DNA of 64,000 bases from Hyphomicrobium album (GCF_009708035.1 NZ_WMBQ01000001.1:186001-250000); one strand, 5' to 3'. Shown: positions 1 through 6,938, counted from the stretch's first letter. Program-made: numbers and translations. Notes: generated from the sequence alone by a model not told the origin.

Positions 1-27
1 TGCCGGGCTTGCTTGTTTACCACGCCT

Positions 28-45
28 AGTTCCACTAGTGCAACC
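28..45. promoter_or_regulatory. 18-bp palindromic operator-like site 1
   Basis: AGTTCCACTAGTGCAACC, one of six related palindromes centred on CACTAGTG or a close variant. It lies beyond the 3' end of the minus-strand accessory operon and may serve a gene left of the window. A possible half-site (TGCACC) follows at 53-58. Confidence 0.6.
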
Positions 46-76
46 ACTTAGCTGCACCAGTTCGCATCAAAAGTGA

Positions 77-142
77 GGGCCGCCCGTACAACTGCAGCCT
101 GGAGAACGTGAGAACCCCGGCCGCGGAGTCGTAGGGCGGCCC
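77..142 (-). terminator. GC-rich inverted repeat, possible terminator of the left operon
   Basis: GGGCCGCCC at 77-85 pairs perfectly with GGGCGGCCC at 134-142. Read on the minus strand it lies about 90 nt past the stop codons at 232 and 243 and is followed by CTCACTTTTG. The 48-nt loop is long for a simple rho-independent terminator, so it may be another structured element. Nothing else is recognisable in 1-231 apart from operator site 1. Confidence 0.35.
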
Positions 143-231
143 CCGCGCTGCCAACCAACAGGGTGCGGGAGAGCAGCTAGCTCCGAGTCTCCCCGGCCTT
201 CACTGCAGCCGCACCCCTCGGGGCGCGCAAC

Positions 232-1077
232 TTACGCCGCGACTAGCGCGGTTTCTTTCTCGGTGGGCTCAGGCGGACTGCGGCCGTGATGTGGGCGGTC
301 GCCGCCTTTCCGAGGCTCTTGCTGGCCTTCGCGAGACGCCGCTCGCGCAAGGTCGCGTAAGCCCGCGACTCCTCGCTCAGTACGTCGCCCGGCTCGCTCG
401 GCTCCTGCAGGCCCATGTTGAGTTCCCGCTGGGCGTCGATTGCCTCCTTCACGGAGAACGCCGTGCCGGGGTCCAGCTCCAGCATGATCTTGGGCGGCGA
501 CGCGTTCGTCTTCGACATCGGCTTCCGTACCGCAGACTTGCGGGCATACCTGTTCGCCATAGGCGGTTAGCTCCTTGCGGATTTTGGTTGCAACAGTGGT
601 GAGGAGGTTGAGGACGGCATGGACGTGCGGAGCGCGCTTGTCGTTGAACGTCTCCGCGCTCTCCCCCAGGATACCCTTGATGCGCATGCGGATGCGTTGC
701 GTGCTCTGGTACGTCGGACCAGGCTCCGCACAGATGGCGCCGCTCGCGGGCCACTTATAGCCCTCAGCTTCGTACAGGCCGCCCACCAGGCACAGCCGCA
801 TGGCGCAACACTCGGCGGAGTATTGGGCGAGGAACCCCTGCACCCAACGGCCGGGCGTCTCGAAGATCCGCGTGGCCCCCGCAATCGTGTCGAGGTCGTC
901 GAACAGCATCCCGCGCGTGGGCGGACCAGGTGGCTCCGGTGGCGGAGTTGGCGTCTGGAGCTTGAACGCGGAAACGTCGACCATGAGAAACTCATGCATC
1001 GCCTGCGCTAGCTTCTGCATGTCGAGGAACTCCGCCACTGGCGACTTCCCGTACGTGATCGTCTCCGTCATGTTCAT
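232..1077 (-). CDS. DUF6197-like protein with overprinted C-terminal extension
   Basis: Residues about 70-170 carry the layout of two neighbouring genes (2552-2938 and 2925-3284): a G-W-x-Q-G-like segment (GRWVQGF), a CLVGG segment, then FND-x(2)-AP-H. This matches the DUF6197 pattern, with FND in place of WND. A Pro-rich linker (TPPPEPPGPP) sits near residue 45. Function is unknown. The start overlaps the upstream stop (ATGA). After about residue 173 the frame runs through the next gene (243-560), and the translated tail is Arg/Gly-rich and unlike a folded protein. A stop has probably been lost, or a one-base indel joins two frames; the functional protein is perhaps about 175 residues. Confidence 0.6.
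   Translation of the reverse strand: MNMTETITYGKSPVAEFLDMQKLAQAMHEFLMVDVSAFKLQTPTPPPEPPGPPTRGMLFDDLDTIAGATRIFETPGRWVQGFLAQYSAECCAMRLCLVGGLYEAEGYKWPASGAICAEPGPTYQSTQRIRMRIKGILGESAETFNDKRAPHVHAVLNLLTTVATKIRKELTAYGEQVCPQVCGTEADVEDERVAAQDHAGAGPRHGVLREGGNRRPAGTQHGPAGAERAGRRTERGVAGLRDLARAASREGQQEPRKGGDRPHHGRSPPEPTEKETALVAA
243..560 (-). CDS. Hypothetical basic phage protein
   Basis: A 105-residue basic protein (Lys/Arg-rich ends, no transmembrane segment) with no family I recognise. A strong ribosome site (AAGGAG, 10 nt before the ATG) and an in-frame TAA just upstream support this start and frame over the overlapping frame of the previous gene. It is the last gene of the accessory operon visible at the left of the window. 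Confidence 0.7.
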   Translation of the reverse strand: MANRYARKSAVRKPMSKTNASPPKIMLELDPGTAFSVKEAIDAQRELNMGLQEPSEPGDVLSEESRAYATLRERRLAKASKSLGKAATAHITAAVRLSPPRKKPR

Positions 1078-1346
1078 GTGCTCTCTCCGTTTGGGGCGGC
1101 CTCAGTAGCTTTCCAGTCGCGATCCGAGCGGCTCTCCTCCTGACGGGCGAGCAGCGCCTCGATACGTGCGACGCCGCGGTCAACCGCCGCCTCGATCTGA
1201 CCGATGGGGCACCGCTCAACTACCGCGGGGTAGAGATGCTCCGGTGAGAAAGTCCAATGGTGCGTATTGCAGCGGCCGACTACGGAGCTGCCGCCTGGCG
1301 AGCGCCCGTCCGCCGCTACACAATGGAAACGGATGTCGCAGCTCAT
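1074..1346 (-). CDS. Hypothetical protein, Cys/His-rich N-terminus
   Basis: A 90-residue protein. The N-terminal half holds three Cys and several His (MSCDIRFHC, then CNTHHW), which could bind metal, and the C-terminal half is a charged helix. No family recognised. The start is chosen at the ATG that overlaps the previous stop as ATGA; it also ends in ATGA with the next gene. This 4-base coupling recurs throughout the operon and argues for translational coupling. Confidence 0.6.
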   Translation of the reverse strand: MSCDIRFHCVAADGRSPGGSSVVGRCNTHHWTFSPEHLYPAVVERCPIGQIEAAVDRGVARIEALLARQEESRSDRDWKATEAAPNGEST

Positions 1347-1474
1347 GGGAACCACCACTGCGACCACTCACGGATGTAGAACACGAGCGGCGGCCCGAGG
1401 AACCCCACGGTCGCCACGAAGGCGAGGATGGAGGCGGCGCCGAAGAAGCCTCCGAAGAGGCGAGGGAAGCTCAT
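1343..1474 (-). CDS. Small single-span membrane protein
   Basis: A 43-residue peptide starting MSFPRLFGG with one long hydrophobic segment (about residues 10-33) and an aromatic end (REWSQWWFP). The start overlaps the stop of the gene at 1471-1680 by ATGA. It could be a lysis accessory or a superinfection-type membrane peptide; the sequence does not decide. A longer upstream reading of this frame has nonsense-like composition and was not used. Confidence 0.5.
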   Translation of the reverse strand: MSFPRLFGGFFGAASILAFVATVGFLGPPLVFYIREWSQWWFP

Positions 1475-1680
1475 GGCTGCAGACTCCGCGCTTCCGACTT
1501 GAGGAACTGCAGCAAGTCGTCCGCATTGGTGAAGCCCCAGCCCTGCTGCGTGTAACCGTAATCGGGGCCGCCGTACGGGATCATCGTGTACGTGCCGTCC
1601 AGCCCGGTAAGCACGCGGAAGCCGGACTTGAGGACGTTCTCGGTGGGCTTCTCGGCGGTGGTCGTCTTCGTGCAGCTCAT
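1471..1680 (-). CDS. Hypothetical small protein
   Basis: A 69-residue protein starting MSCTKTTTAEK. It is rich in Gly, Tyr and Thr in the middle (TYTMIPYGGPDYGYTQQGWGF) and ends in a short helix. No transmembrane segment and no recognised family. ATGA overlaps with the neighbours on both sides place it in the same coupled operon. Confidence 0.6.
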   Translation of the reverse strand: MSCTKTTTAEKPTENVLKSGFRVLTGLDGTYTMIPYGGPDYGYTQQGWGFTNADDLLQFLKSEARSLQP

Positions 1681-2105
1681 GGCGTCCTCCCTTCCGCTGG
1701 AGGCGCGACGGCACGGCCCGCTTCCGTCATCGGGAGGTTGCCGTCCGTCGGTGCGTAGATGATCTCGCGGTGCGAACCGGCGCGCTCGTTCGTTTCGAGC
1801 ATCATGATCCAACGCCAGCGGAGATACCGGTCGGGACCGCCAAGGCTGTCGGCGAGGACGCGGTTCGCTTCGGCGGCGCCCTTCGCGCGCTCCACTTCAG
1901 CCTGCGCATTGAGCTTCGCGGACTCCAGGGACGCGCGGGCCTCGGTCGTTTTGATCTGCCGGTTCTGCTCGGCTCGGGCCAGCTCAGCTTGGCCGGACAT
2001 CCCCTGTTGCCAGACGGAATACTCGGGACCGTACCGCATACACCCCGCGACGCTGCCCACGAAGAGCATGAGGCACACAATGACGAACGATACGATCCAG
2101 CCCAT
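1677..2105 (-). CDS. Band 7/SPFH-like lipoprotein
   Basis: 142 residues. The hydrophobic N-terminus (MGWIVSFVIVCLMLFVGS) ends in a VAGC lipobox, so the mature protein is probably a lipid-anchored envelope protein. It is followed by a long Ala/Glu/Arg-rich coiled coil (ELARAEQNR, then EVERAKGAAEANRVLADS) typical of the C-terminal part of band 7/prohibitin-like proteins, without their N-terminal core domain. The start at 2105 has AAGGAG 6 nt upstream; an upstream ATG at 2186 would place an odd polar stretch before the signal. It might act in envelope control or as an outer-membrane spanin-like partner (inference). Confidence 0.7.
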   Translation of the reverse strand: MGWIVSFVIVCLMLFVGSVAGCMRYGPEYSVWQQGMSGQAELARAEQNRQIKTTEARASLESAKLNAQAEVERAKGAAEANRVLADSLGGPDRYLRWRWIMMLETNERAGSHREIIYAPTDGNLPMTEAGRAVAPPAEGRTP

Positions 2106-2189
2106 GCGCAACTCCTTAGGTTCAGGTTCGGGGTCCAGGTGAAAGCGGACGGTGGTCTCGGGGCGAAGGAAACGCGAGGGGACCATGCG

Positions 2190-2555
2190 TCACCCAATCG
2201 GTAAGCTGTAAGGGTCCAACTCGCTCCGCAGATCCGAGACGAGCTTGCGCGTCGCCGGTTCGCACGCCGCGTGCGCCATGAAGGCCCGCGAGATACGCGC
2301 CACGTCTTCGGCGTGCACGCTGAGCAGCTTCGCGATGAGCCCATCGTCGACCATGCAGTAGAGCCGGAGGACGGCGATGAGCAGGGCGTGCTCGAACCGG
2401 TGCGATTGCTGACCGCTGAGGATGAGCGCGCGGTCGTACATGGTGTCGCGTCCGGTGAGCCGTCCGATTTCTTCGAGGGTGTGCTCAAGGGCGAGCTGCG
2501 CGAGTTGCCGCTCGTCGAGGAGATAGCCGCGGAGCACGGCAGGGAGAGTGGTCAT
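2190..2555 (-). CDS. Hypothetical helical protein
   Basis: A 121-residue, mostly helical protein starting MTTLPAVLRGY, with no membrane segment and no family I recognise. The ATG overlaps the stop of the DUF6197-like gene at 2552-2938 (ATGA), which sets the start; the frame further upstream is out-of-frame noise. An 84-nt gap separates it from the lipoprotein gene. Confidence 0.65.
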   Translation of the reverse strand: MTTLPAVLRGYLLDERQLAQLALEHTLEEIGRLTGRDTMYDRALILSGQQSHRFEHALLIAVLRLYCMVDDGLIAKLLSVHAEDVARISRAFMAHAACEPATRKLVSDLRSELDPYSLPIG

Positions 2556-2938
2556 GTGCGGAACCAGGTCCACGGCCGGATGAGGCGCTGCCACCAAAGC
2601 GCGGCAATCTCGTCTTCGACTTCGGACTCGGCGCGGCGGATGAGCGCGAGGACCTCGCCTTGCGTGCGGTGTGGGTCGTCGTTCCAATCGACCATTCCAT
2701 CACACGCGGTATCTTCACGAATGAGCGCACGCAGTCGGTCGTCAACGCAGATGTCCGCGTCGGTGGCAAACGAGGCGCCCGCGAGACACCAGGCGTAGGC
2801 GGTAGCGTGGCGATAGTTCCCACGCTCTGCGCGGTCGCGCGTCTCCGCATAAGTCCCTTGGCACCACCCGCGAGCGATGAGCCCGCGGATCGCCCGTAGG
2901 TCGAGCAGCTCGGCGCGCAAGCTCTCAAGAGTTCGCAT
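2552..2938 (-). CDS. DUF6197-like protein (paralogue 2)
   Basis: 128 residues with the family layout: GWCQGTYAE near residue 24, WCLAGASFA near 50, then VDWNDDPHRTQGEVLALI near residues 82-99. The function of this family, common in phages and actinobacteria, is not known to me. It overlaps the next paralogue (2925-3284) by 14 nt, so the two look like a diverged tandem duplication, with a third, more distant copy at 232-1077. Confidence 0.75.
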   Translation of the reverse strand: MRTLESLRAELLDLRAIRGLIARGWCQGTYAETRDRAERGNYRHATAYAWCLAGASFATDADICVDDRLRALIREDTACDGMVDWNDDPHRTQGEVLALIRRAESEVEDEIAALWWQRLIRPWTWFRT

Positions 2939-3284
2939 GGCGGCTCTCCGTGTGTGATTTGATGTCGGCCTCCACGCGCTTCACCACGCGGCGGGTGAGC
3001 CGCAGGACCTGAGTGAGTGTCCGCTCCGGCTCATCGTTCCAATCGGCGAGCGTGAGGCGTGGGACTGCCTTGTGCCCGAACAGGAGGTTCGTGAACCGCT
3101 GGTATGTTCGCTCGGGCACGCGGGCCGCCTGCAGGGCGCCCACTAGACACCGCTCCGCCTCAACCACCTGTCCGCCCTTAACAACACGGAAGGTGGCGAA
3201 CTGGCCCTGACACCAGCCGCGCCCCAGGGATGCGAGGGCTTCGAGCAGTCGGCGCCGCTCTTCAAGCAAAGACGTGACGCGCAT
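2925..3284 (-). CDS. DUF6197-like protein (paralogue 1)
   Basis: 119 residues with GRGWCQGQFA near residue 21, a CLVGAL segment in the middle and LADWNDEPERTLTQVLRL in the C-terminal half. First gene of a tightly overlapping minus-strand operon reaching down to about 243. The start is set by GGAG just upstream of the ATG at 3284. The operon's promoter should lie in 3285-3650, which also carries two operator-like palindromes. Confidence 0.72.
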   Translation of the reverse strand: MRVTSLLEERRRLLEALASLGRGWCQGQFATFRVVKGGQVVEAERCLVGALQAARVPERTYQRFTNLLFGHKAVPRLTLADWNDEPERTLTQVLRLTRRVVKRVEADIKSHTESRHANS

Positions 3285-3300
3285 AGGAACTCCGAAAGAA

Positions 3301-3392
3301 GTTTCACACCAGGAGCACCGCCGAGCGGCCTTAAGGGGAGCGCAGGACGGGGGCAACCTGCGGGCCACGCGGCGGCGCGCCTCGTGTGAAAC
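3301..3392. repeat. 9-bp perfect inverted repeat in operon leader
   Basis: GTTTCACAC at 3301-3309 and GTGTGAAAC at 3384-3392, 74 bp apart, both flanked by A-rich GAAAG-type sequence. It could fold the leader RNA upstream of 3284 or be a paired protein-binding site. Confidence 0.4.
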
Positions 3393-3595
3393 GAAAAGAA
3401 AGTTTGGCGTGGGTTGCGGCTCGTTACGCCAACTCCCACCAGGACCCGAAACCAGTGGACCGCCGCTAGCAGCGATCTCGCCCCCTATTCAGGGAGACTA
3501 CTGAGCCCTTGACCGTCTATCCGCGTCGGTCCTTGCAGCCCGGCAACTTTTTAGGCGTGGCCAGGAATGCGCCTGAGGGAGAGTGAAACACATAA

Positions 3596-3613
3596 AGTCC
3601 CACTAGTGGAACC
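3596..3613. promoter_or_regulatory. 18-bp palindromic operator-like site 2
   Basis: AGTCCCACTAGTGGAACC, followed directly by GGTT. Paired with site 3, 53 bp away centre to centre (about five helical turns), upstream of the plus-strand gene at 3705. Confidence 0.65.
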
Positions 3614-3648
3614 GGTTGTTAGTTCGTAGTTAAGACGCCGTGTGCAAT

Positions 3649-3666
3649 GGTCACACTTGTGGAACC
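3649..3666. promoter_or_regulatory. 18-bp palindromic operator-like site 3
   Basis: GGTCACACTTGTGGAACC, with outer GGT/ACC arms conserved and CACTTGTG at the centre. It lies 39 bp before the start of the plus-strand gene at 3705, where a bound protein would block initiation. Confidence 0.65.
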
Positions 3667-3704
3667 ATATTGCAGTCGGTGTGCGTAGTGTGTAGTGAGG
3701 CGTG

Positions 3705-3995
3705 ATGATTACGGATGACCTATGCGCCGAGTTCGAAGCGCTGCTCCAGAAGGCGCACAGCTCGGAGACGTATGTCCCACCGGCTGAGCTGATGGTCTAC
3801 GCCGTCAAGTTCCTCCACATGAAGGCGGACGACATCGACCACACGCACCTATGGCCGGACGACAAGCATGCGCGTCTCGATCTGGCGAATGAGTTCCTGA
3901 AGAAGCACCTAGCGTGGAGGCTTCAGCGCCTCATCGAAGAATTGGGGAACGAGCGTCGGCACAACGCCCTCCCCATGAACCGCGACGTTGCCTAA
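3705..3995 (+). CDS. Hypothetical acidic protein
   Basis: A 96-residue, mostly helical acidic protein with several His (FLHMKADDIDHTHLWPDDKH). No family recognised. The ATG at 3705 has GAGG 4 nt upstream and is preferred over the adjacent GTG at 3702. It is one of the few plus-strand genes of the prophage and stands behind two operator-like palindromes, so it may be expressed in the lysogen or early after induction (inference). Confidence 0.6.
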   Translation: MITDDLCAEFEALLQKAHSSETYVPPAELMVYAVKFLHMKADDIDHTHLWPDDKHARLDLANEFLKKHLAWRLQRLIEELGNERRHNALPMNRDVA

Positions 3996-4090
3996 GCCTG
4001 ACTCCCGTCTAGGCAGCACGCGGACAAAAGGGCGAAGGGGTCACCGGACGACTCCTTCGCTCTCCCCATAAACCGCGGGAGGCGCCGCCA

Positions 4091-4282
4091 ATGGCTCACA
4101 CCCCCGACAACTGCCCCGGCTGCGCATCCGACCGCACCCTCCTCGGGTACGGCGGATGGCTGCTCCTCGGGGACACCGTTGCGCCGGTCCCGTGTGGCGT
4201 CTGTAACCCGGACGGCCGGTTCACGCGTAAGGCGGGTGAGGCACTCCGTGACCAAGCGCGCCCTCCCCATAAAGCGGACTAG
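4091..4282 (+). CDS. Small zinc-ribbon protein
   Basis: 63 residues with CPGC near residue 8 and CGVC near residue 35, a C-x2-C...C-x2-C zinc-binding layout. GGGAGG lies upstream of the ATG. Short proteins of this kind in phages often bind nucleic acid or host proteins; the role here is unknown. It follows the 3705 gene on the same strand after 95 nt that contain an imperfect hairpin (GCGAAGG...CCTTCGC, 4033-4061), and its stop overlaps the end of the convergent minus-strand gene. Confidence 0.6.
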   Translation: MAHTPDNCPGCASDRTLLGYGGWLLLGDTVAPVPCGVCNPDGRFTRKAGEALRDQARPPHKAD

Positions 4283-4677
4283 CGGTTAGCAAGCCGTTTG
4301 ATCGTGTCGAGCGCATCGCGCGCCATCCGATCCGGGAGTGTCATCGCGAAGCTATCGGGCGCAGGGCGGGCCATGTAGAGGGTCGCCGCCTGGAGCCGCG
4401 TTAGGGCGTCGCGTGCCTCGCCCCACGCGTCTTCATTGAAGTACAAGCGAACGTCGAGCCCCTTGCACCATTGCTGAATGGTCACGTTCTGCCGCTCCGT
4501 GCGCTCGACGGCGCGGGCCAGATTAAGGGCGCTGTCAAGTGTCCCGCGAAGGGAGAGCCCGCCAACCTCCAGCTCCTCTAGCAACTCCCGTGCGCGGCCC
4601 CATTCGAGTATCTGTGTGGTCAACGCCGCCTCGATACCTGCGATAGCGCCCGGAACAATCTTGCGTGGCTTTGGCAT
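4279..4677 (-). CDS. Hypothetical helical protein
   Basis: A 132-residue helical protein starting MPKPRKIVPGAIAG; no motif recognised. The start is set downstream of a hairpin terminator (4706-4731), since longer versions of the frame run through that hairpin and have nonsense-like composition. Last gene of the minus-strand group that begins at 6857. Confidence 0.6.
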   Translation of the reverse strand: MPKPRKIVPGAIAGIEAALTTQILEWGRARELLEELEVGGLSLRGTLDSALNLARAVERTERQNVTIQQWCKGLDVRLYFNEDAWGEARDALTRLQAATLYMARPAPDSFAMTLPDRMARDALDTIKRLANR

Positions 4678-4705
4678 GGTGTTTCCCGTAGCAGAGACAA
4701 AAAGA

Positions 4706-4731
4706 GCCCCGCAAGCGTGAACCTGCGGGGC
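4706..4731 (-). terminator. Rho-independent terminator after the clamp-like gene
   Basis: On the minus strand GCCCCGCA and TGCGGGGC form an 8-bp stem with a 10-nt loop, followed by TCTTTTTG. It sits between the clamp-like gene (ending 4752) and the gene at 4279-4677, so it should reduce read-through into the latter. Confidence 0.75.
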
Positions 4732-4751
4732 CTTGAGTGAGAGCGCGCGGC

Positions 4752-5633
4752 CTAGATGCGCATGGGCATGAGCACCACGTACGCCCCAGCATCGCCAACA
4801 CGCCACATGCCAGGACCGAAGCTGTCGTCCTCCGGCAGGCTCAGCGTCACGAGCGTGCCGCCGTACCGTTCTTCCCGCCACTTGTCGCGGTGCAGCTCGG
4901 CGAAGGCCTTCACGATGTCCGCCGCGTACCCTGCCTGATACCCAACTTCGAAGTTGCGAGCCACGGCCACGCCCGTGTCAATGGTGGTCGAGTGCGTAAT
5001 GTCGACGTGGCCCGCGCGAAGCGTTGCGAAGTGCTTGCGCTCAAGCTTGAGGGTGCCCCCGGTGCCGCCTTCGGTGTTGCCAGCGATGCGCACGGCGTAC
5101 CCACGGTCATACGCGGCAAGCACGTTGAACACTTCGCGGGCGTCTTCGGCGTGCCAGTGGAGAGACGGCAGCACGTCGCGCGGGACCACGCGTTGCCAGT
5201 CCGGGAAGGTGGCGTCGAGCGGCTTGAACGACTCGTGACCAGCGAAGAGAAGAGTGGACGGCCCTGCGTTGGACTGAGGGTGCGCGAAGTGGACGGCGTA
5301 CGTCTTGTCCCGTTGCTTGCCCTTGGTGTTGTACGTCTTCAGGATCTTGGCCACGTCGTCACGCTTGAGGAGGAACTGATAGGTGAGCCCGTCCGGCGTA
5401 CCCTTCGGGCTCAGCGGATAGTTATGCAAGCGATGCCCGTCCGTCGACACCGCCACGAGCCCTGCAGGGTTCCAGTAGATGCAAACGGTGTTGAGGTAGT
5501 ACCGCGTCTCCTCAGTGGAGATAGCCGGGCGGCAGAACTTGAGGGCCTCCACAAGGGAAGCAAGCGGCCCCGTGACTGAGGGCGCGGCGGTGGCGTTGTC
5601 CGTGATGCGTGCTTTCTTGGTGTGGATGGTCAT
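4752..5633 (-). CDS. Two-domain DnaN/beta sliding-clamp-like protein
   Basis: 293 residues. Residues about 24-70 match the start of domain II of bacterial beta clamps (VEALKF, TRYYLN, VSTDGHRL). Residues about 139-151 match the domain II/III border (DATFPDWQRVVP, compare DGRFPDYRRVLP in E. coli DnaN). The protein ends VVLMPMRI, like the DnaN C-terminus YVVMPMRL. DnaN usually has three domains and about 366 residues; domain I appears missing. If it forms a ring, two domains per subunit would suit a trimer (inference). T7-type polymerases normally use host thioredoxin for processivity, so a clamp homologue here is unexpected. It could also be a decoy for host clamp-binding proteins. A terminator follows the gene. 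Confidence 0.82.
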   Translation of the reverse strand: MTIHTKKARITDNATAAPSVTGPLASLVEALKFCRPAISTEETRYYLNTVCIYWNPAGLVAVSTDGHRLHNYPLSPKGTPDGLTYQFLLKRDDVAKILKTYNTKGKQRDKTYAVHFAHPQSNAGPSTLLFAGHESFKPLDATFPDWQRVVPRDVLPSLHWHAEDAREVFNVLAAYDRGYAVRIAGNTEGGTGGTLKLERKHFATLRAGHVDITHSTTIDTGVAVARNFEVGYQAGYAADIVKAFAELHRDKWREERYGGTLVTLSLPEDDSFGPGMWRVGDAGAYVVLMPMRI

Positions 5634-5636
5634 AGC

Positions 5637-6353
5637 TCAGCCCTCCACGGCGGTGTTGCGGAACAGGTCCGCGTGGATGCTCTGGACAACGCTGTCCATG
5701 TAGATCGCTTGGCCGGTGGTGGTGCGCGCCCAAATGGTGAGCCCGTGCCAGTCGCGGACGACGCGTTCGCCCGCCGCTTCGAGCTTGTCGGCGAACCATT
5801 CGGACACAATCCAGTGCTCATAGACTTCGCCGGAGTATTCGGACACGTCCACGCGGCACGCCTCAAGCGCCCCGATGGCGGCTTCCTGTTTGGTGTCCCA
5901 CGTGGCGCCCTCACGGCCACCAGGTCCCGTCCAGGTCCATTCGTCCGCGCCGACTTCAATGAGCGTGATGTCGTTCTCGGCACACGCCTCATCATAGTCC
6001 GGCATGGGCGTCCATAAGTCGATGCGCGCGTCCTCTTCATTGTCGTCCCAGGTGTGAACCTGAGCGTGCGACGTGGCGTCATACACAAGGGTCGAGACGC
6101 AATAGACGACTTCGCGGGCAACAAGGTCGGCGACCGTAAGGCGCGGCGCCTCAGGCTCCGGCGTGACGATGTACGCGAGCGCGCCGCAGTCATCCTCGGG
6201 GCATTCGCCCGCGGGAACCGTGCCGCCAGCCTCAAGGCGTTCTTGAGCGTCGCTGATGGCGTTTACGTCGTCTTCCGTTCCGGTCCAGCCGCAGTTGTCG
6301 CAGCGGCAGGGGCGGGCGGTCTCAGTGGTGCGTTGGATATAGAGTTGGGTCAT
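5637..6353 (-). CDS. Conserved plasmid/phage protein with N-terminal zinc ribbon
   Basis: 238 residues. The N-terminus has CRCDNCGWTG followed about 30 residues later by CPEDDCG, a zinc-ribbon layout. The C-terminus (EVYEHWIVSEWFADKL, then GLTIWARTTTGQAI) matches a conserved domain frequent in proteobacterial plasmids and prophages, whose role is not known to me. The start has GAGGAG upstream inside a 24-nt sequence shared with the gene starting at 6857. Three nt separate it from the clamp-like gene, so the two are probably cotranscribed. Confidence 0.75.
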   Translation of the reverse strand: MTQLYIQRTTETARPCRCDNCGWTGTEDDVNAISDAQERLEAGGTVPAGECPEDDCGALAYIVTPEPEAPRLTVADLVAREVVYCVSTLVYDATSHAQVHTWDDNEEDARIDLWTPMPDYDEACAENDITLIEVGADEWTWTGPGGREGATWDTKQEAAIGALEACRVDVSEYSGEVYEHWIVSEWFADKLEAAGERVVRDWHGLTIWARTTTGQAIYMDSVVQSIHADLFRNTAVEG

Positions 6354-6374
6354 TGCAGTAGCTCCTCAGTAGCT
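6351..6374 (-). repeat. Repeated translation-initiation leader, copy 1
   Basis: CATTGC-NN-TAGCTCCTCAGTAGCT (plus strand) covers the ATG and ribosome site of the gene starting at 6353. It is repeated with two mismatches at 6855-6878. Confidence 0.6.
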
Positions 6375-6430
6375 TGCTGATGTGAGAGAGGAGCGAGCCC
6401 TAGTTAGCGCTAGAGCCGCCCCCGGTGTGG

Positions 6431-6670
6431 TTAGTCGAGATTGGGAAGGGTGCGGCCTTCCACGATATGGTCAAAGATGCACGTAAGCAGGCTGGCCACC
6501 GTGCCCCACTGGACGACGTAGCGCAGACCAGCGGCGCGCTCGTGAGCGTAATCGCGCACCGCCAACACAACAGCAGACGCACCGTGGCGGCCTATGAGTT
6601 GCCGCACGGCCGTCCGTAGCTCGACATACTCAGATGCGCGGATGAGGCGTGCTTGTTCTGTGTTGCTCAT
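6431..6670 (-). CDS. Hypothetical small helical protein
   Basis: A 79-residue protein starting MSNTEQARLIR, helical, with a hydrophobic middle (ASAVVLAVRDYA) but no clear membrane span. No family recognised. The start lies 10 nt after the stop of the small gene at 6681-6857; upstream reading in this frame is not protein-like. Confidence 0.6.
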   Translation of the reverse strand: MSNTEQARLIRASEYVELRTAVRQLIGRHGASAVVLAVRDYAHERAAGLRYVVQWGTVASLLTCIFDHIVEGRTLPNLD

Positions 6671-6680
6671 GGTGTCCCCC

Positions 6681-6857
6681 TCAGTGTGCGCCGAGGGCGG
6701 CGAGAACGGCGCGACGCGTATACGTGCCGTCCGGCTCGCGGTTGACGAACGCGGGCGGGTTGCCGTCATGGCGGAACACCACGAGGCACACGCCATTGCC
6801 CACGCTGGCGGTGAAGCCGTGGCGGGCGATCATGTCGAGTGTCTGATTAAGGTCCAT
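6681..6857 (-). CDS. Hypothetical 58-residue protein
   Basis: A short frame from ATG at 6857 to TGA at 6681-6683, starting MDLNQTLDMIARHGF and ending AVLAALGAH. The middle (VGNGVCLVVFRHDGNPPAFVN) reads like a small beta-rich domain. GAGGAG precedes the ATG within the repeated leader (6855-6878). It is the first gene of the minus-strand group that follows operator site 4. No family recognised. Confidence 0.6.
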   Translation of the reverse strand: MDLNQTLDMIARHGFTASVGNGVCLVVFRHDGNPPAFVNREPDGTYTRRAVLAALGAH

Positions 6858-6878
6858 TGCTATAGCTCCTCAGTAGCT
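6855..6878 (-). repeat. Repeated translation-initiation leader, copy 2
   Basis: Same 24-nt ATG plus ribosome-site block as 6351-6374 (22 of 24 identical), here before the 58-residue gene. Identical initiation regions 504 bp apart suggest duplication or shared translational control. Confidence 0.6.
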
Positions 6879-6938
6879 GTTTGCATCAGTGTCACCGAAC
6901 GTTAGCGCGCCCGGTACACACCCAATGTAAGCCTGAAT

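Larger units (their letters stand above)
3285..3701. promoter_or_regulatory. Divergent intergenic control region
   Basis: A 417-bp gene-free stretch between a minus-strand operon and a plus-strand gene. It holds a perfect 9-bp inverted repeat GTTTCACAC (3301-3309) / GTGTGAAAC (3384-3392) in the 5' leader of the minus operon, and two 18-bp operator-like palindromes 53 bp apart. No clear sigma-70 boxes could be assigned by eye. This looks like a regulated divergent promoter region. Confidence 0.5.

Noticed and set aside
1095-1110. Third copy of CTCAGTAGCT near a gene start
   Set aside because: Only ten bases match the 24-nt leaders at 6351 and 6855, it lies inside another gene and there is no adjacent ribosome-site match.
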